This document shows positions 1-7,871 of a DNA stretch of 51,459 nt, one piece after another. Each line of letters begins with the position of its first letter. Position 1 is the stretch's first letter. Source of the DNA: Candidatus Accumulibacter sp. UBA704 (GTDB taxonomy: Bacteria; Pseudomonadota; Gammaproteobacteria; Burkholderiales; Rhodocyclaceae); contig DBMG01000001.1 in assembly GCA_002304785.1 (NCBI GenBank), positions 1,636 to 53,094 on the forward strand. Reading direction: 5' to 3'. The position numbers and the translations under genes were made by a program. The notes beneath the pieces were generated by a model. That model made no database searches and was not told the origin of the DNA. It saw only the letters and a program-made list of their open reading frames with translations.

Positions 1-2333
1 TCCTCGCCGGTTATACCGGCCGTCATCGCCTTCCACGTTCCCGTGGCCAGGAAGACGGCATCGTTCTCGGCTTGCAGCACATCGAGCGAAACCCCCGCGC
101 CGAGTTTCTGGCCGAAGCGGAATTTCACGCCGAGGCCAGCGATCACCTCCAGTTCCTGGCGCAGCATCGACTTTGGCAACCGATACTGCGGCAGCGAATA
201 GAGCAGCATACCCCCTGCTTCCTCACGCGCTTCGAAAATGGTGACATCATGGCCGAGCAGGGCCAGATAGAATGCCGCCGCAAGCCCGGACGGACCGGCA
301 CCGACGATGGCGATCTTCTTGCCGGTCGGGGCCATGCGACGGCCGGCAAGCCGCTGCGCGACCTCGCCTAGCAAGGGGCCGCCAAAAACCTGATCTGAAA
401 TGAAGCGATGCACTTCGCGCATGTTGACCGACGCATCGACCGTCTTGCGCCGGCACTGGCTCTCGCACGGATGCTGGCAGATGCGCCCGGTCGAGCCGGG
501 CAGCGGATTGTCGAGCCAGATCATCTCGGCGGCATCGGCGATGCGCCCCGCCTTCGCCAGTTCGAGGAACTGCGGGATACGCATGTGCAGCGGACACGAG
601 TTCTCGCACGGCGAGAGGAACAGATCCTCGCAGACGCCGGCCCGGCAGCGCCGGGCGCGCAGGTGCTCCTCGTACTCGTTGCGGAAGTAGCGCAGCGTGG
701 TCAGGACCGGGTTGGGGGCCGTCTGGCCGAGGCCGCACAGCGACATTTCCTTGATCATCTGCCCGAGTTCTTCGAGGTTCTGGATGTCGGCTTCCTCGGC
801 CTGGCCGCCGGTGATCTTCTTCAGAATGCGCAGCGCCTGGTCGAGCCCGGCGCGGCAGGGGATGCACTTGCCGCAGGACTCGGAATGCGTGAATTCAACG
901 AAGTAGCGCGCCACGTCGACCATGCAGTTGTCCTCGTCCATCACCACCATGCCGCCGGAGCCCATGATCGCGCCGATCTGCGCCAGGGATTCGTAGTCGA
1001 TCGTCACGTCGAAGCTCTCCGCCGGAATACAGCCGCCCGACGGCCCGCCCGACTGTAGCGCCTTGACGCGCTTGCCGCCCGGACTGCCTTGCCCGATGTC
1101 GTAGATGACGTTTTTCAGCGGCGTGCCGAGCGGCAGCTCGACGAGCCCGGTATTCCGTATCTTGCCGACCAGCGAGAACACCTTGGTGCCGGAACTCTGC
1201 GCCGTGCCAATCTCGCTGAACCACGCGCCGCCGCGCGCCACTATCACGGGCACATTGCACCAGGTTTCGACGTTGTTGATGTTGGTCGGCTTGCCCCACA
1301 GCCCCTTCTGCGCTGGGAACGGCGGGCGCGGGCGCGGGCGCCCGGCGCGGCCTTCCAGCGATTCGATCATCGCCGTCTCCTCGCCACAGACGAAGGCGCC
1401 GGCGCCTTCGACCAACTTGATGTCGAAACTGAAGCTGGTGCCCAGTACGTTCTCGCCGATCAGCCCGAACTCGCGCGCCTCGGCCACCGCGCGCTTTAAG
1501 CGTTGCACGGCCAGCGGATACTCGGCGCGCAGATAGACGATGCCCTGCGTCGCCCCCATGGCGAAAGCGCCGATCAGCATGCCCTCGATGAGCATGTGCG
1601 GATCGCTCTCGATCTCGTTGCGGTTCATGTACGCGCCGGGGTCGCCCTCGTCGGCGTTGCAGATGATGTATTTCTGGTCGGCCACCGCCTTGCTCAGCAG
1701 GTCCCATTTCACGCCGGTCGGATAGCCGGCGCCGCCGCGCCCGCGCAGCTTGGATTTCTTGACCTCCTCGATGATCTCGGTGACGTTCGGCTTCTGCGTT
1801 GCCTGATAGAAGGCGTGGTAGCCGCCGACGGCGATGTATTCCTCGATGTCGTCGGGATTGATCAGCCCACAGTTGCGCAGCACGATCTTCTTCTGCCCTT
1901 TGAAGAACGGGATTTCGTTCCAGTGCGGCAGTTCGGGCATTCCCCGCCCGTACATCAAGTGGCCGGTCAGGTGATCCCACTCCTCGATCCTGCAGATGGC
2001 CTTTTCCAGTGGTGGCAGTCGCAACCCGATGGCCTGAACGATGGCGGCGGCATCATCGGGCTTGACGCCCCCCAGAATGACCAGCGGCAAGCCCGGAATA
2101 TGCACGTTGACCAGCGGCTCGGCGGCACAGAACCCGAAGCAGCCGACCGGGGTCAGTTGCGCATCGACGCCCTGCTTTTCCAGCTCGGCGCCCAGCACCT
2201 GAAACACCTCGCGCGCTCCGTTGCCGATGCCGCAGGTCCCCATGCCGACACCGATGCGCGGTTTGCCGGGTAAAAGTTTCATCAAGCCCGTGCGGCGGAT
2301 GTCGTGCAGGCCGTCGAGATCGTGAATTCTCAT
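1..2333 (-). CDS. HoxF/NuoF-like diaphorase subunit fused to GltD-type FAD oxidoreductase (3' end outside window)
   Basis: The frame is open from the ATG at 2333 to base 1, giving 777 complete codons with no stop. Visible domains in order: a thioredoxin-like 2Fe-2S domain (Cys34, Cys65, Cys69 region), an FMN/NADH-binding NuoF core with GRGGAGYPTG near 198-207, and a 4Fe-4S site CGKCIPC near 487-493. A cysteine-rich GltD/DPD-type helical domain follows (about 563-650, several CxxxC spacings), then a Rossmann motif GAGPSG near 678-683. By family knowledge the NuoF part oxidises or reduces NAD(H) and the GltD part binds FAD and NAD(P). The start overlaps the stop of the upstream NuoE-like gene as ATGA, so the two are translationally coupled. 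It is inferred to be the electron-accepting module of the adjacent hydrogenase. No HoxU is seen; it could lie beyond base 1. Confidence 0.88.
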   Translation of the reverse strand, partial: MRIHDLDGLHDIRRTGLMKLLPGKPRIGVGMGTCGIGNGAREVFQVLGAELEKQGVDAQLTPVGCFGFCAAEPLVNVHIPGLPLVILGGVKPDDAAAIVQAIGLRLPPLEKAICRIEEWDHLTGHLMYGRGMPELPHWNEIPFFKGQKKIVLRNCGLINPDDIEEYIAVGGYHAFYQATQKPNVTEIIEEVKKSKLRGRGGAGYPTGVKWDLLSKAVADQKYIICNADEGDPGAYMNRNEIESDPHMLIEGMLIGAFAMGATQGIVYLRAEYPLAVQRLKRAVAEAREFGLIGENVLGTSFSFDIKLVEGAGAFVCGEETAMIESLEGRAGRPRPRPPFPAQKGLWGKPTNINNVETWCNVPVIVARGGAWFSEIGTAQSSGTKVFSLVGKIRNTGLVELPLGTPLKNVIYDIGQGSPGGKRVKALQSGGPSGGCIPAESFDVTIDYESLAQIGAIMGSGGMVVMDEDNCMVDVARYFVEFTHSESCGKCIPCRAGLDQALRILKKITGGQAEEADIQNLEELGQMIKEMSLCGLGQTAPNPVLTTLRYFRNEYEEHLRARRCRAGVCEDLFLSPCENSCPLHMRIPQFLELAKAGRIADAAEMIWLDNPLPGSTGRICQHPCESQCRRKTVDASVNMREVHRFISDQVFGGPLLGEVAQRLAGRRMAPTGKKIAIVGAGPSGLAAAFYLALLGHDVTIFEAREEAGGMLLYSLPQYRLPKSMLRQELEVIAGLGVKFRFGQKLGAGVSLDVLQAENDAVFLATGTWKAMTAGITGE

Positions 2334-2851
2334 GATGCCTTCCCTCCGTCAATAGCCGAGACGAGCTTCTTGAGCTTGAAGTCGCTGACATGCCCATAGA
2401 TGTCATGGTCGATCGCGGCGACCGGAGCCAGGGCGCACTGGCCGAAGCAGGCGACGGTGCGGATGGTCAACCCGAAATCGGGTGTGGTGAACGACGTCGC
2501 ACTGCCGGCTTCTTCGTCCTCGCGGAAACCGGCGCCGGCCTTGAGCGAATCGAGCAGTTGCTTCGAGCCACGCGTATGGCAGGCGGTGCCGCGGCAGACG
2601 GTCACGGTATGGCGCCCCTGCGGCGCCAGGTTGAAGAACGAATAGAAGGTGGCGACGCTGAGCACCTGCGAACGTGAAACCCCCATGCTGCAGGCGACGT
2701 AGTCAAGCGTCTCGTGCGGGAGGTATTTCAGCGGATGCGCCTGCTGGATTTCCTCGAGGACGCTCAGTACGTCGCCCGTCTTGTCGGGATGCCGGGCGAT
2801 GATGCCGTCGATGATCTCGCTCGGGAGAGGCGTGTTGTCTGACGCAAGCAT
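2330..2851 (-). CDS. hoxE: HoxE/NuoE-like 2Fe-2S subunit of NAD(P)-linked hydrogenase
   Basis: This 173-residue protein matches the NuoE/HoxE 24-kDa family in length. The four 2Fe-2S ligands are visible: Cys86 and Cys91 (CRGTAC), then Cys135 and Cys139 (CFGQC), in a thioredoxin-like fold preceded by a helical N-terminal domain. It passes electrons between the flavin subunit and the hydrogenase module in the cytoplasm. It overlaps the next gene by 4 bases (ATGA) and lies about 20 bases downstream of the hydrogenase endopeptidase gene, so it belongs to the same operon. A NuoE of respiratory complex I is the alternative, but the hydrogenase neighbours argue for HoxE. Confidence 0.87.
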   Translation of the reverse strand: MLASDNTPLPSEIIDGIIARHPDKTGDVLSVLEEIQQAHPLKYLPHETLDYVACSMGVSRSQVLSVATFYSFFNLAPQGRHTVTVCRGTACHTRGSKQLLDSLKAGAGFREDEEAGSATSFTTPDFGLTIRTVACFGQCALAPVAAIDHDIYGHVSDFKLKKLVSAIDGGKAS

Positions 2852-2872
2852 TTTCGGTCCCCTTTCAAATAC

Positions 2873-3367
2873 CTATTCCCTGAAAAACGCGCTCCCTTCG
2901 ATCAGCGCCACCGCCTCGTCGATCCAGAACGACGTCTGTGGCGATATCGCCTCGCCGGCGTCGAAGCAGTACGCCGGTATACCCACGACCCAGGCTTCGG
3001 GCGTGGCGCCGAACAACCGTCGCGCCAGGCCGACGAGGGTCGCCGGGTCGCTGTGGTGGCCTAGTGCAGAACCCTGCCCTTCGCTGTCACCGGGAACCCG
3101 CTCGACGCGGAGCGGCGCGCCGTCGCGGTCCGCCGGATAGGCATCGACGAAAACCACGCGCTCGGCCTGCGCAATATCCGCAGCGAGGTCCGGCGCTAGC
3201 TGCTGCGTAATGATCGAACGGTGCTCCGGCGCCTCCCCAGCCAACAGCGTGGCCGCCCGGATTCCGGCCGCATCGTCGCCGCGCAGGTCGTTTCCGTAGC
3301 CGATGACCAGCGTTGCAGGAAGGGACGGCAATGGCTCGGCCGGCCGTCGAGACAGGTCACAGCCCAC
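2873..3367 (-). CDS. hoxW: Hydrogenase maturation endopeptidase (HoxW/HyaD family)
   Basis: This 164-residue protein has the family signature GNDLRGDD at residues 25-32 and a second conserved acidic site (VFVDAYPAD, near 112-120). It also has a His-rich HH near 135 that may be the third nickel ligand. Members of this family bind the nickel of the immature large subunit and remove its C-terminal peptide as the last maturation step. The start overlaps the 3' end of the large-subunit gene by 11 bases, which suits a protease dedicated to that subunit. The N-terminal 15 or so residues are not part of the usual family core, so the true start could be slightly further in. Confidence 0.9.
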   Translation of the reverse strand: MGCDLSRRPAEPLPSLPATLVIGYGNDLRGDDAAGIRAATLLAGEAPEHRSIITQQLAPDLAADIAQAERVVFVDAYPADRDGAPLRVERVPGDSEGQGSALGHHSDPATLVGLARRLFGATPEAWVVGIPAYCFDAGEAISPQTSFWIDEAVALIEGSAFFRE

Positions 3368-4787
3368 GTTCGCAGGAATCCAGGACTTCGCCGGAAGCGT
3401 CGAGCAGTTCGATGCGCAGCGGCATTTCGCCGAGCGCGTGCGTAGAGCAGCTCAGACACGGGTCGTAGCAGCGGATCACCGCCTCCACTCGGTTAAGCGC
3501 TCCTTCGCCGATCTTCCTGCCATCGACGAACCGCTTGGCGACCTGCGTGATGCCTTGGTTCATGGCCAGGTTGTTGTGCCCGGTGGCGATGATCAGGTTG
3601 GCCCAGGTAATAAGCCCGTTCACGTCGATCCGGTAGTTGTGGATCAGCGTGCCGCGCGGTGCCTCGGAGATGCCGACGCCTTCGGCCTTGTTCGGATTGG
3701 CGATCGCGCGGACCTGGGTACTAAGAATCTCGGGCGAGCCGAGCAGTTCGGCAACGCGCTCCAGTGCATAGAGAATCTCGACGAGGCGCGCGTAGTGGAA
3801 ATGGAACGAACTGAGCACGGCGCCTTCCGGCTGCAGCGCACGGAAATCAGCCAGTTCGCCCTCGGCCAGCGGGGTGCCCATGCGCTCGCAGACGTTGAGG
3901 CGCGCCAGCGGGCCGACGCGGTAAAGCCCGGCGGGGTATCCGAGCGGTTTGAAGTACGGCGACTTGAGGTAGCTGTCCGGCTCGACGGCCTCGCCGATGT
4001 ACTTCGCGTAGTCACGCGATTCGATCTTGTCGACGACGATCCGGCGTTGTGCGTCCACAACACGCATGTGCCCGTCGTAGTGCTCGATCGCCCCATCGAT
4101 CCCGACAAGGCCGAGGAACAGGCTGGGGAAGTTGGCGAAACTGTCGATCTCATCCTGAAAGTTGGCAATTGCCGGCTTGAACCAGTCGAGCGTCTTGCGC
4201 GCGATGGCCATGGCCTGCGGGATCTCGGCCACTATCTGGTCGCGTACCGCTTCGCTCAATGGCTGGCTGACTCCACCGGGAACGATCCACGTGGGATGGA
4301 TCCGCTTGCCGCTCAGCCGTTCGATGATCTGCTGGCCGAACTTGCGCAGCCAGATCCCGTCCTTCGCCAGTTCGGGAAACTTCGCGGCAACGCCGAGGAT
4401 GTGGCGCGACGCCGGATCGGAATCCATGCCCAGCAGCAGGTCCGGCGAACTGAGATGGAAGAAGCTCAGCGCGTGCGATTGGATGAGCTGGCCAAAGTTG
4501 ATCACCCGGCGCAGCATCGCGGCCGACGCGGGAATCGTCACCGCCATGAGGTCGTCGCACGCCTTGGCCGACGCCAGCAGGTGGCTGATCGGGCAGATGC
4601 CGCAAGTCCGCGCGGTCAGCGAGGGCATCTCCTGGTAGGGCCTGCCCTCGGTAAACTTCTCGAAGCCACGGAACTGCGTGATGTGCAGGCGCGCGACATC
4701 GACCTGGCCCTGATCATCCAGCCGGATCGTGATCTTTGAGTGACCTTCGATGCGCGTGACGGGATCGATGGTGATGAGTTTGGTCAT
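3357..4787 (-). CDS. hoxH: NiFe hydrogenase large subunit, group 3 HoxH type
   Basis: This is the 476-residue catalytic subunit of a cytoplasmic bidirectional NiFe hydrogenase. The nickel ligands are the two CxxC motifs: RTCGIC (Cys62, Cys65) and DPCLSC (Cys444, Cys447). His450 closes the second motif and is followed by a 26-residue tail that a maturation protease should remove. The ATG at 4787 is preferred over an upstream start at 4811, because AGGGAG sits about six bases before it and the family N-terminus begins directly with TIDPVTRIEGH. It lies 27 bases after the small-subunit gene. The general layout is most like group 3d HoxH; a group 3b or 3c relative is less likely. Confidence 0.93.
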   Translation of the reverse strand: MTKLITIDPVTRIEGHSKITIRLDDQGQVDVARLHITQFRGFEKFTEGRPYQEMPSLTARTCGICPISHLLASAKACDDLMAVTIPASAAMLRRVINFGQLIQSHALSFFHLSSPDLLLGMDSDPASRHILGVAAKFPELAKDGIWLRKFGQQIIERLSGKRIHPTWIVPGGVSQPLSEAVRDQIVAEIPQAMAIARKTLDWFKPAIANFQDEIDSFANFPSLFLGLVGIDGAIEHYDGHMRVVDAQRRIVVDKIESRDYAKYIGEAVEPDSYLKSPYFKPLGYPAGLYRVGPLARLNVCERMGTPLAEGELADFRALQPEGAVLSSFHFHYARLVEILYALERVAELLGSPEILSTQVRAIANPNKAEGVGISEAPRGTLIHNYRIDVNGLITWANLIIATGHNNLAMNQGITQVAKRFVDGRKIGEGALNRVEAVIRCYDPCLSCSTHALGEMPLRIELLDASGEVLDSCERGL

Positions 4788-4814
4788 GGCGTCTCCCTGT
4801 ATCGTCACCAACGA

Positions 4815-5345
4815 TCAACCGAAGCGTGCCCTGGATTCGAGGTCGGGCATGCGTCCTTCGAGCAAGGCGGCCACCGCACTGAAAATGATCTCGGCGTGAG
4901 GCGGGCAACCGGGCACGAAGATATCGACTTTGACGTATTCGTGAACGGGTTTGGACTTGGGTAGCAGCGGCGGTATCACTTCGACCGGAATCCCCGGATT
5001 CGCCGACGCGTTCTCGACGTAGGCGCGGCGCAGCAGTTCGTCGCGCTTGAAGTAGTTGCGCATGCCGGGCACGTTGCTGGTCACCGCGCAATCGCCGAGC
5101 GCCATCAGCAGTTTGGTACGCGAACGCACAACCTTGATCTTGTGCAGGTCATCTTCGCTGCTGACTGCTCCCTCCACGATGGTCAGGTCGACGTTCTCCG
5201 GAAACTCCTTGGCGTCGACCAGCGGGCTGTACACGAGATCGATCATGTCCGCGACGGCCAATAAACGCTCGTCCATATCTAGAAACGACATATGGCAACC
5301 CGAGCAACCATCCAGCCAGACGGTGGCAATGCGTACCTTGCTCAT
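4815..5345 (-). CDS. hoxY: NiFe hydrogenase small subunit, HoxY type
   Basis: This 176-residue small subunit has the proximal 4Fe-4S ligands of the short HoxY form: CSGC at residues 14-17, Cys86 in GDCAVTSN and Cys147 in VPGCPP. It has no twin-arginine signal and no extra cluster domains, so the enzyme should be cytoplasmic and soluble. The ATG follows a strong GGAGGG ribosome binding site. It is the first gene of the hydrogenase structural operon and transfers electrons from the large subunit to the diaphorase side. Confidence 0.92.
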   Translation of the reverse strand: MSKVRIATVWLDGCSGCHMSFLDMDERLLAVADMIDLVYSPLVDAKEFPENVDLTIVEGAVSSEDDLHKIKVVRSRTKLLMALGDCAVTSNVPGMRNYFKRDELLRRAYVENASANPGIPVEVIPPLLPKSKPVHEYVKVDIFVPGCPPHAEIIFSAVAALLEGRMPDLESRARFG

Positions 5346-5441
5346 GCTCCCTCCCCCTTGCTTTCCTGGCCGGGCAGCACGCCATCTGCTTCATTGTTTT
5401 CGGAGCCCGGATTCCTTGTTCAGCATAGGAAAAGGCATCGA

Positions 5442-5471
5442 AAAATACAAAGGATCGTCACAATCTCGCAA
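5442..5471 (-). promoter_or_regulatory. Possible sigma-70 promoter for hoxY operon
   Basis: On the minus strand TTGCGA and TATTTT are separated by 18 bases in the gap between hypE and hoxY, about 100 bases before the hoxY ATG. The match is moderate only. No convincing sigma-54 element (TGGCAC-N5-TTGC) was found in this gap. Confidence 0.3.
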
Positions 5472-5479
5472 GTATCGGG

Positions 5480-6502
5480 TCAACAAATGCGCGGCAACGG
5501 CTCACCGCTCAACCAATCGAGGATGCGGCGCCCGCCCATGCGGGTCGTCATCTGGACAAATCCGTGCCGGTCGTCGACCACCTCGCCGATGATCGCGGCG
5601 TTCTCCCCGAGTGGATGGCCGCGCATCGCGGCCAGCAAACGATCGGCATCCCGCGACTCGCAAATCGCGACGAGCTTTCCCTCATTGGCGATGTAACAGG
5701 GATCGAGACCGAGGAATTCACAGGCGGCGGAAACTGCCGAGCGGACGGGGATGGCCGCTTCGTCGAGCCGCATGCCAACCCCGGATTGCTTCGCCAGTTC
5801 GTTGAGCGTCGTCGCCAGTCCGCCACGCGTCGGGTCGCGCAGCGCCCGCAATTGCGCTCCACTATCGAGCATGGCTTCGACCAGCCCATTGAGAGGCGCC
5901 GAGTCGGAAACGACGCCGCTATCGAACGACAGTCCCTCGCGCTGCGACAAGATCGCCATGCCATGCTCGCCGATGCTGCCGGAGAGCAACACCTTGTCCC
6001 CCGGACAAGCCTGGTTGCCGGAGAGACTGATGCCGTCGCGAACCACTCCAACACCGGTCGTGGTGATGAACACCCCGTCACCCTTGCCCTTCTCCACGAC
6101 CTTGGTGTCGCCGGTGACGATGCACACGCCTGCCCCGACCGCCGCGTTTGCCATCGATTCGACGATGCGCAGCAGGTCGGCCAGCGGGAACCCTTCCTCC
6201 AGGATGAATGACGCGGCGAGGTAGAGCGGCCGGGCGCCCATCATCGCCACGTCGTTGACCGTGCCGTGCACGGACAGGCTGCCGATATTTCCGCCGGGGA
6301 AGAACAGCGGCGAGACGACGTGACTGTCGGTACTCATCACCAGTCGTCCCGCAGGCGCCGGCAACATCGCGCCGTCGTTGCCCTGCGCCAGGAAGTCGTT
6401 GGCAAACTGCCTGGCAAACAGTTCGTCGATCAATTGCGCCATGGCGCGGCCGCCGCTGCCGTGGTTCATCTCCACGCGCCCGTGATGCAGATCGATACTC
6501 AT
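5480..6502 (-). CDS. hypE: Hydrogenase maturation protein HypE (carbamoyl dehydratase)
   Basis: HypE dehydrates a carbamoyl group, carried on its C-terminal cysteine, to the cyanide ligand of the NiFe site. The 340-residue protein ends in PRIC, the invariant carbamoyl-accepting tail, and starts with the family motif MNHGSGGRAM in a PurM-like ATP-binding fold. The ATG at 6502 is chosen because it overlaps the hypD stop as ATGA. A longer frame reaching back to 6805 runs inside hypD and its extra residues look like an out-of-frame translation. It is the last gene of the hyp cluster. Confidence 0.95.
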   Translation of the reverse strand: MSIDLHHGRVEMNHGSGGRAMAQLIDELFARQFANDFLAQGNDGAMLPAPAGRLVMSTDSHVVSPLFFPGGNIGSLSVHGTVNDVAMMGARPLYLAASFILEEGFPLADLLRIVESMANAAVGAGVCIVTGDTKVVEKGKGDGVFITTTGVGVVRDGISLSGNQACPGDKVLLSGSIGEHGMAILSQREGLSFDSGVVSDSAPLNGLVEAMLDSGAQLRALRDPTRGGLATTLNELAKQSGVGMRLDEAAIPVRSAVSAACEFLGLDPCYIANEGKLVAICESRDADRLLAAMRGHPLGENAAIIGEVVDDRHGFVQMTTRMGGRRILDWLSGEPLPRIC

Positions 6503-7638
6503 TGCATGTCCCCCCGCGCATTCGCTCTCGCCGGCCCCTGGAAACGTCCATACGTATAGTGCGCCGAGCATGCGCCTTCTGCCGACACCATGCACGATCC
6601 GACCGGTCGGTCCGGAGTGCAGGCAGTGCCGAAGATCCGGCAATCCTGCGGTCGTTTTTCGCCGCGCAGGATCGCGCCGCACTCGCAGGCCTTGTTGTCC
6701 GGTACCGGAACGTAGCCAACGCCGAAACGCGCTTCGGCATCGAAGTCGGCGTAACGCGGGCGCAGCTTCACGGCGCTGTTCGGCAACGCCCCCAGGCCAC
6801 GCCACTCAAAGCTGTCGCGCAGTTCGAACACCTCATTCACTATCGCCTGCGCCTTGAGGTTGCCCTCCGGCGTGACTGCCCGAGTGAATTCGTTTTCCAC
6901 CTCGGCGCGGCCCGTGTTGATCTGGCGCACCAGCATCAGGACGGCCTGCATCACGTCGAGCGGCTCGAAACCGGCAATCACCACGGGCTTGCCGTGATCG
7001 CGGGCGAACGGCTCGTAGGAGAGGCTCCCGATCACCGTGGACACGTGTGCGGGCCCGATAAACCCGTCGAGTTGCACACCCGCCGGGTTCTCCAGGATCG
7101 CGTGCATGGCGGCCGGCGTGAGCACGTGGTAGCACAGCACGGAAAAATTCTTCAAGCCGGACGCCTTTGCCTGTTGCACGGCAACCGCCGTCGGCGGCGT
7201 CGTCGTTTCAAACCCGATGGCCAGAAACACTACCTGGCGCTCAGGATTCCGCCGAGCCAGTTCCAGCGCGTCGGTAACGGCATAGACCATGCGCACGTCA
7301 GCACCCTGCGCCTTGGCCTTCAACAACGACAGCCCGTGCGATGCCGGGACCCGCAGGCAATCGCCGTAACTGCATAGCGTGACCCGGTGTTCCAGCGCCA
7401 GACGAATCGCCTGGTCGATGCGCCCGATCGGCAGCACACAGACCGGGCAGCCCGGGCCGTGGATCATCAGCACGGAAGGCGGCAGCAGGTCGCCAAGGCC
7501 GTAGCGCGAGATCGCATGGGTATGTCCGCCGCAGAACTCCATCAGGTGATAGCGGCGCGTACCCTTCGCCTCGCTGCCGATGGCGGCAGCCAGATGACGC
7601 GCCAGTTCGCCGTCGCGGAACTCGTCGACGTATCTCAT
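6499..7638 (-). CDS. hypD: Hydrogenase maturation protein HypD
   Basis: HypD is the 4Fe-4S scaffold that, with HypC, assembles the Fe(CN)2CO unit. The 379-residue protein shows FCGGHTH near residues 35-41 and GPGCPVC near 61-67. The C-terminal cysteines for the 4Fe-4S cluster (CECG, GTAC, GSC, GAC) are also present. The start at 7638 overlaps the hypC stop (ATGA), and the downstream hypE start overlaps its own stop in the same way, so hypC-D-E are translationally chained. Nothing is missing from the family core. Confidence 0.95.
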   Translation of the reverse strand: MRYVDEFRDGELARHLAAAIGSEAKGTRRYHLMEFCGGHTHAISRYGLGDLLPPSVLMIHGPGCPVCVLPIGRIDQAIRLALEHRVTLCSYGDCLRVPASHGLSLLKAKAQGADVRMVYAVTDALELARRNPERQVVFLAIGFETTTPPTAVAVQQAKASGLKNFSVLCYHVLTPAAMHAILENPAGVQLDGFIGPAHVSTVIGSLSYEPFARDHGKPVVIAGFEPLDVMQAVLMLVRQINTGRAEVENEFTRAVTPEGNLKAQAIVNEVFELRDSFEWRGLGALPNSAVKLRPRYADFDAEARFGVGYVPVPDNKACECGAILRGEKRPQDCRIFGTACTPDRPVGSCMVSAEGACSAHYTYGRFQGPARANARGDMQ

Positions 7639-7868
7639 GCTTCCCTGCCCACGCACTGATTCATGCCTGCCAACAGCGCCAGCGTACGCTCGGCCTCCTC
7701 GACATCGAGCTTCTGCAGCGCGAAGCCGACATGCACGATGACGTAGTCGCCGACCGAAACGTCGTCGACCAGCGCCAGTGAAATCGGCCTGCGTACGCCA
7801 CCAAAATCCACGACGGCGTTCCCGGAATCGATGATCTGCTCGACGCGAGCGGGGATGGCCAGACACAT
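7635..7868 (-). CDS. hypC: Hydrogenase maturation chaperone HypC
   Basis: This 77-residue chaperone begins MCLAIPA. Cys2 is the residue that, after Met removal, binds the iron intermediate and the large-subunit precursor. It is a small OB-fold protein of normal family length. It lies three bases after the HypF-like gene, behind the ribosome binding site GAAAGG, and overlaps hypD by ATGA. With only one HypC/HybG-type gene visible, it probably serves the adjacent HoxH. Confidence 0.94.
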   Translation of the reverse strand: MCLAIPARVEQIIDSGNAVVDFGGVRRPISLALVDDVSVGDYVIVHVGFALQKLDVEEAERTLALLAGMNQCVGREA

Positions 7869-7871
7869 GAT

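Noticed and set aside
895..1980. 361-codon minus-strand frame inside the NuoF/GltD gene
   Set aside because: It is arginine-rich out-of-frame reading of the true gene; the in-frame translation shows clear NuoF motifs.
3303..4739. 478-codon plus-strand frame opposite hoxH
   Set aside because: Antisense shadow of a high-GC gene with no ribosome binding site or recognisable domain.
5346..5479. Sigma-54 promoter before hoxY
   Set aside because: TGGC-like bases occur but not with the required TTGC at the right spacing.
5480..6805. HypE with 100 extra N-terminal residues
   Set aside because: The extension is out-of-frame hypD sequence; the ATGA overlap marks the true start at 6502.
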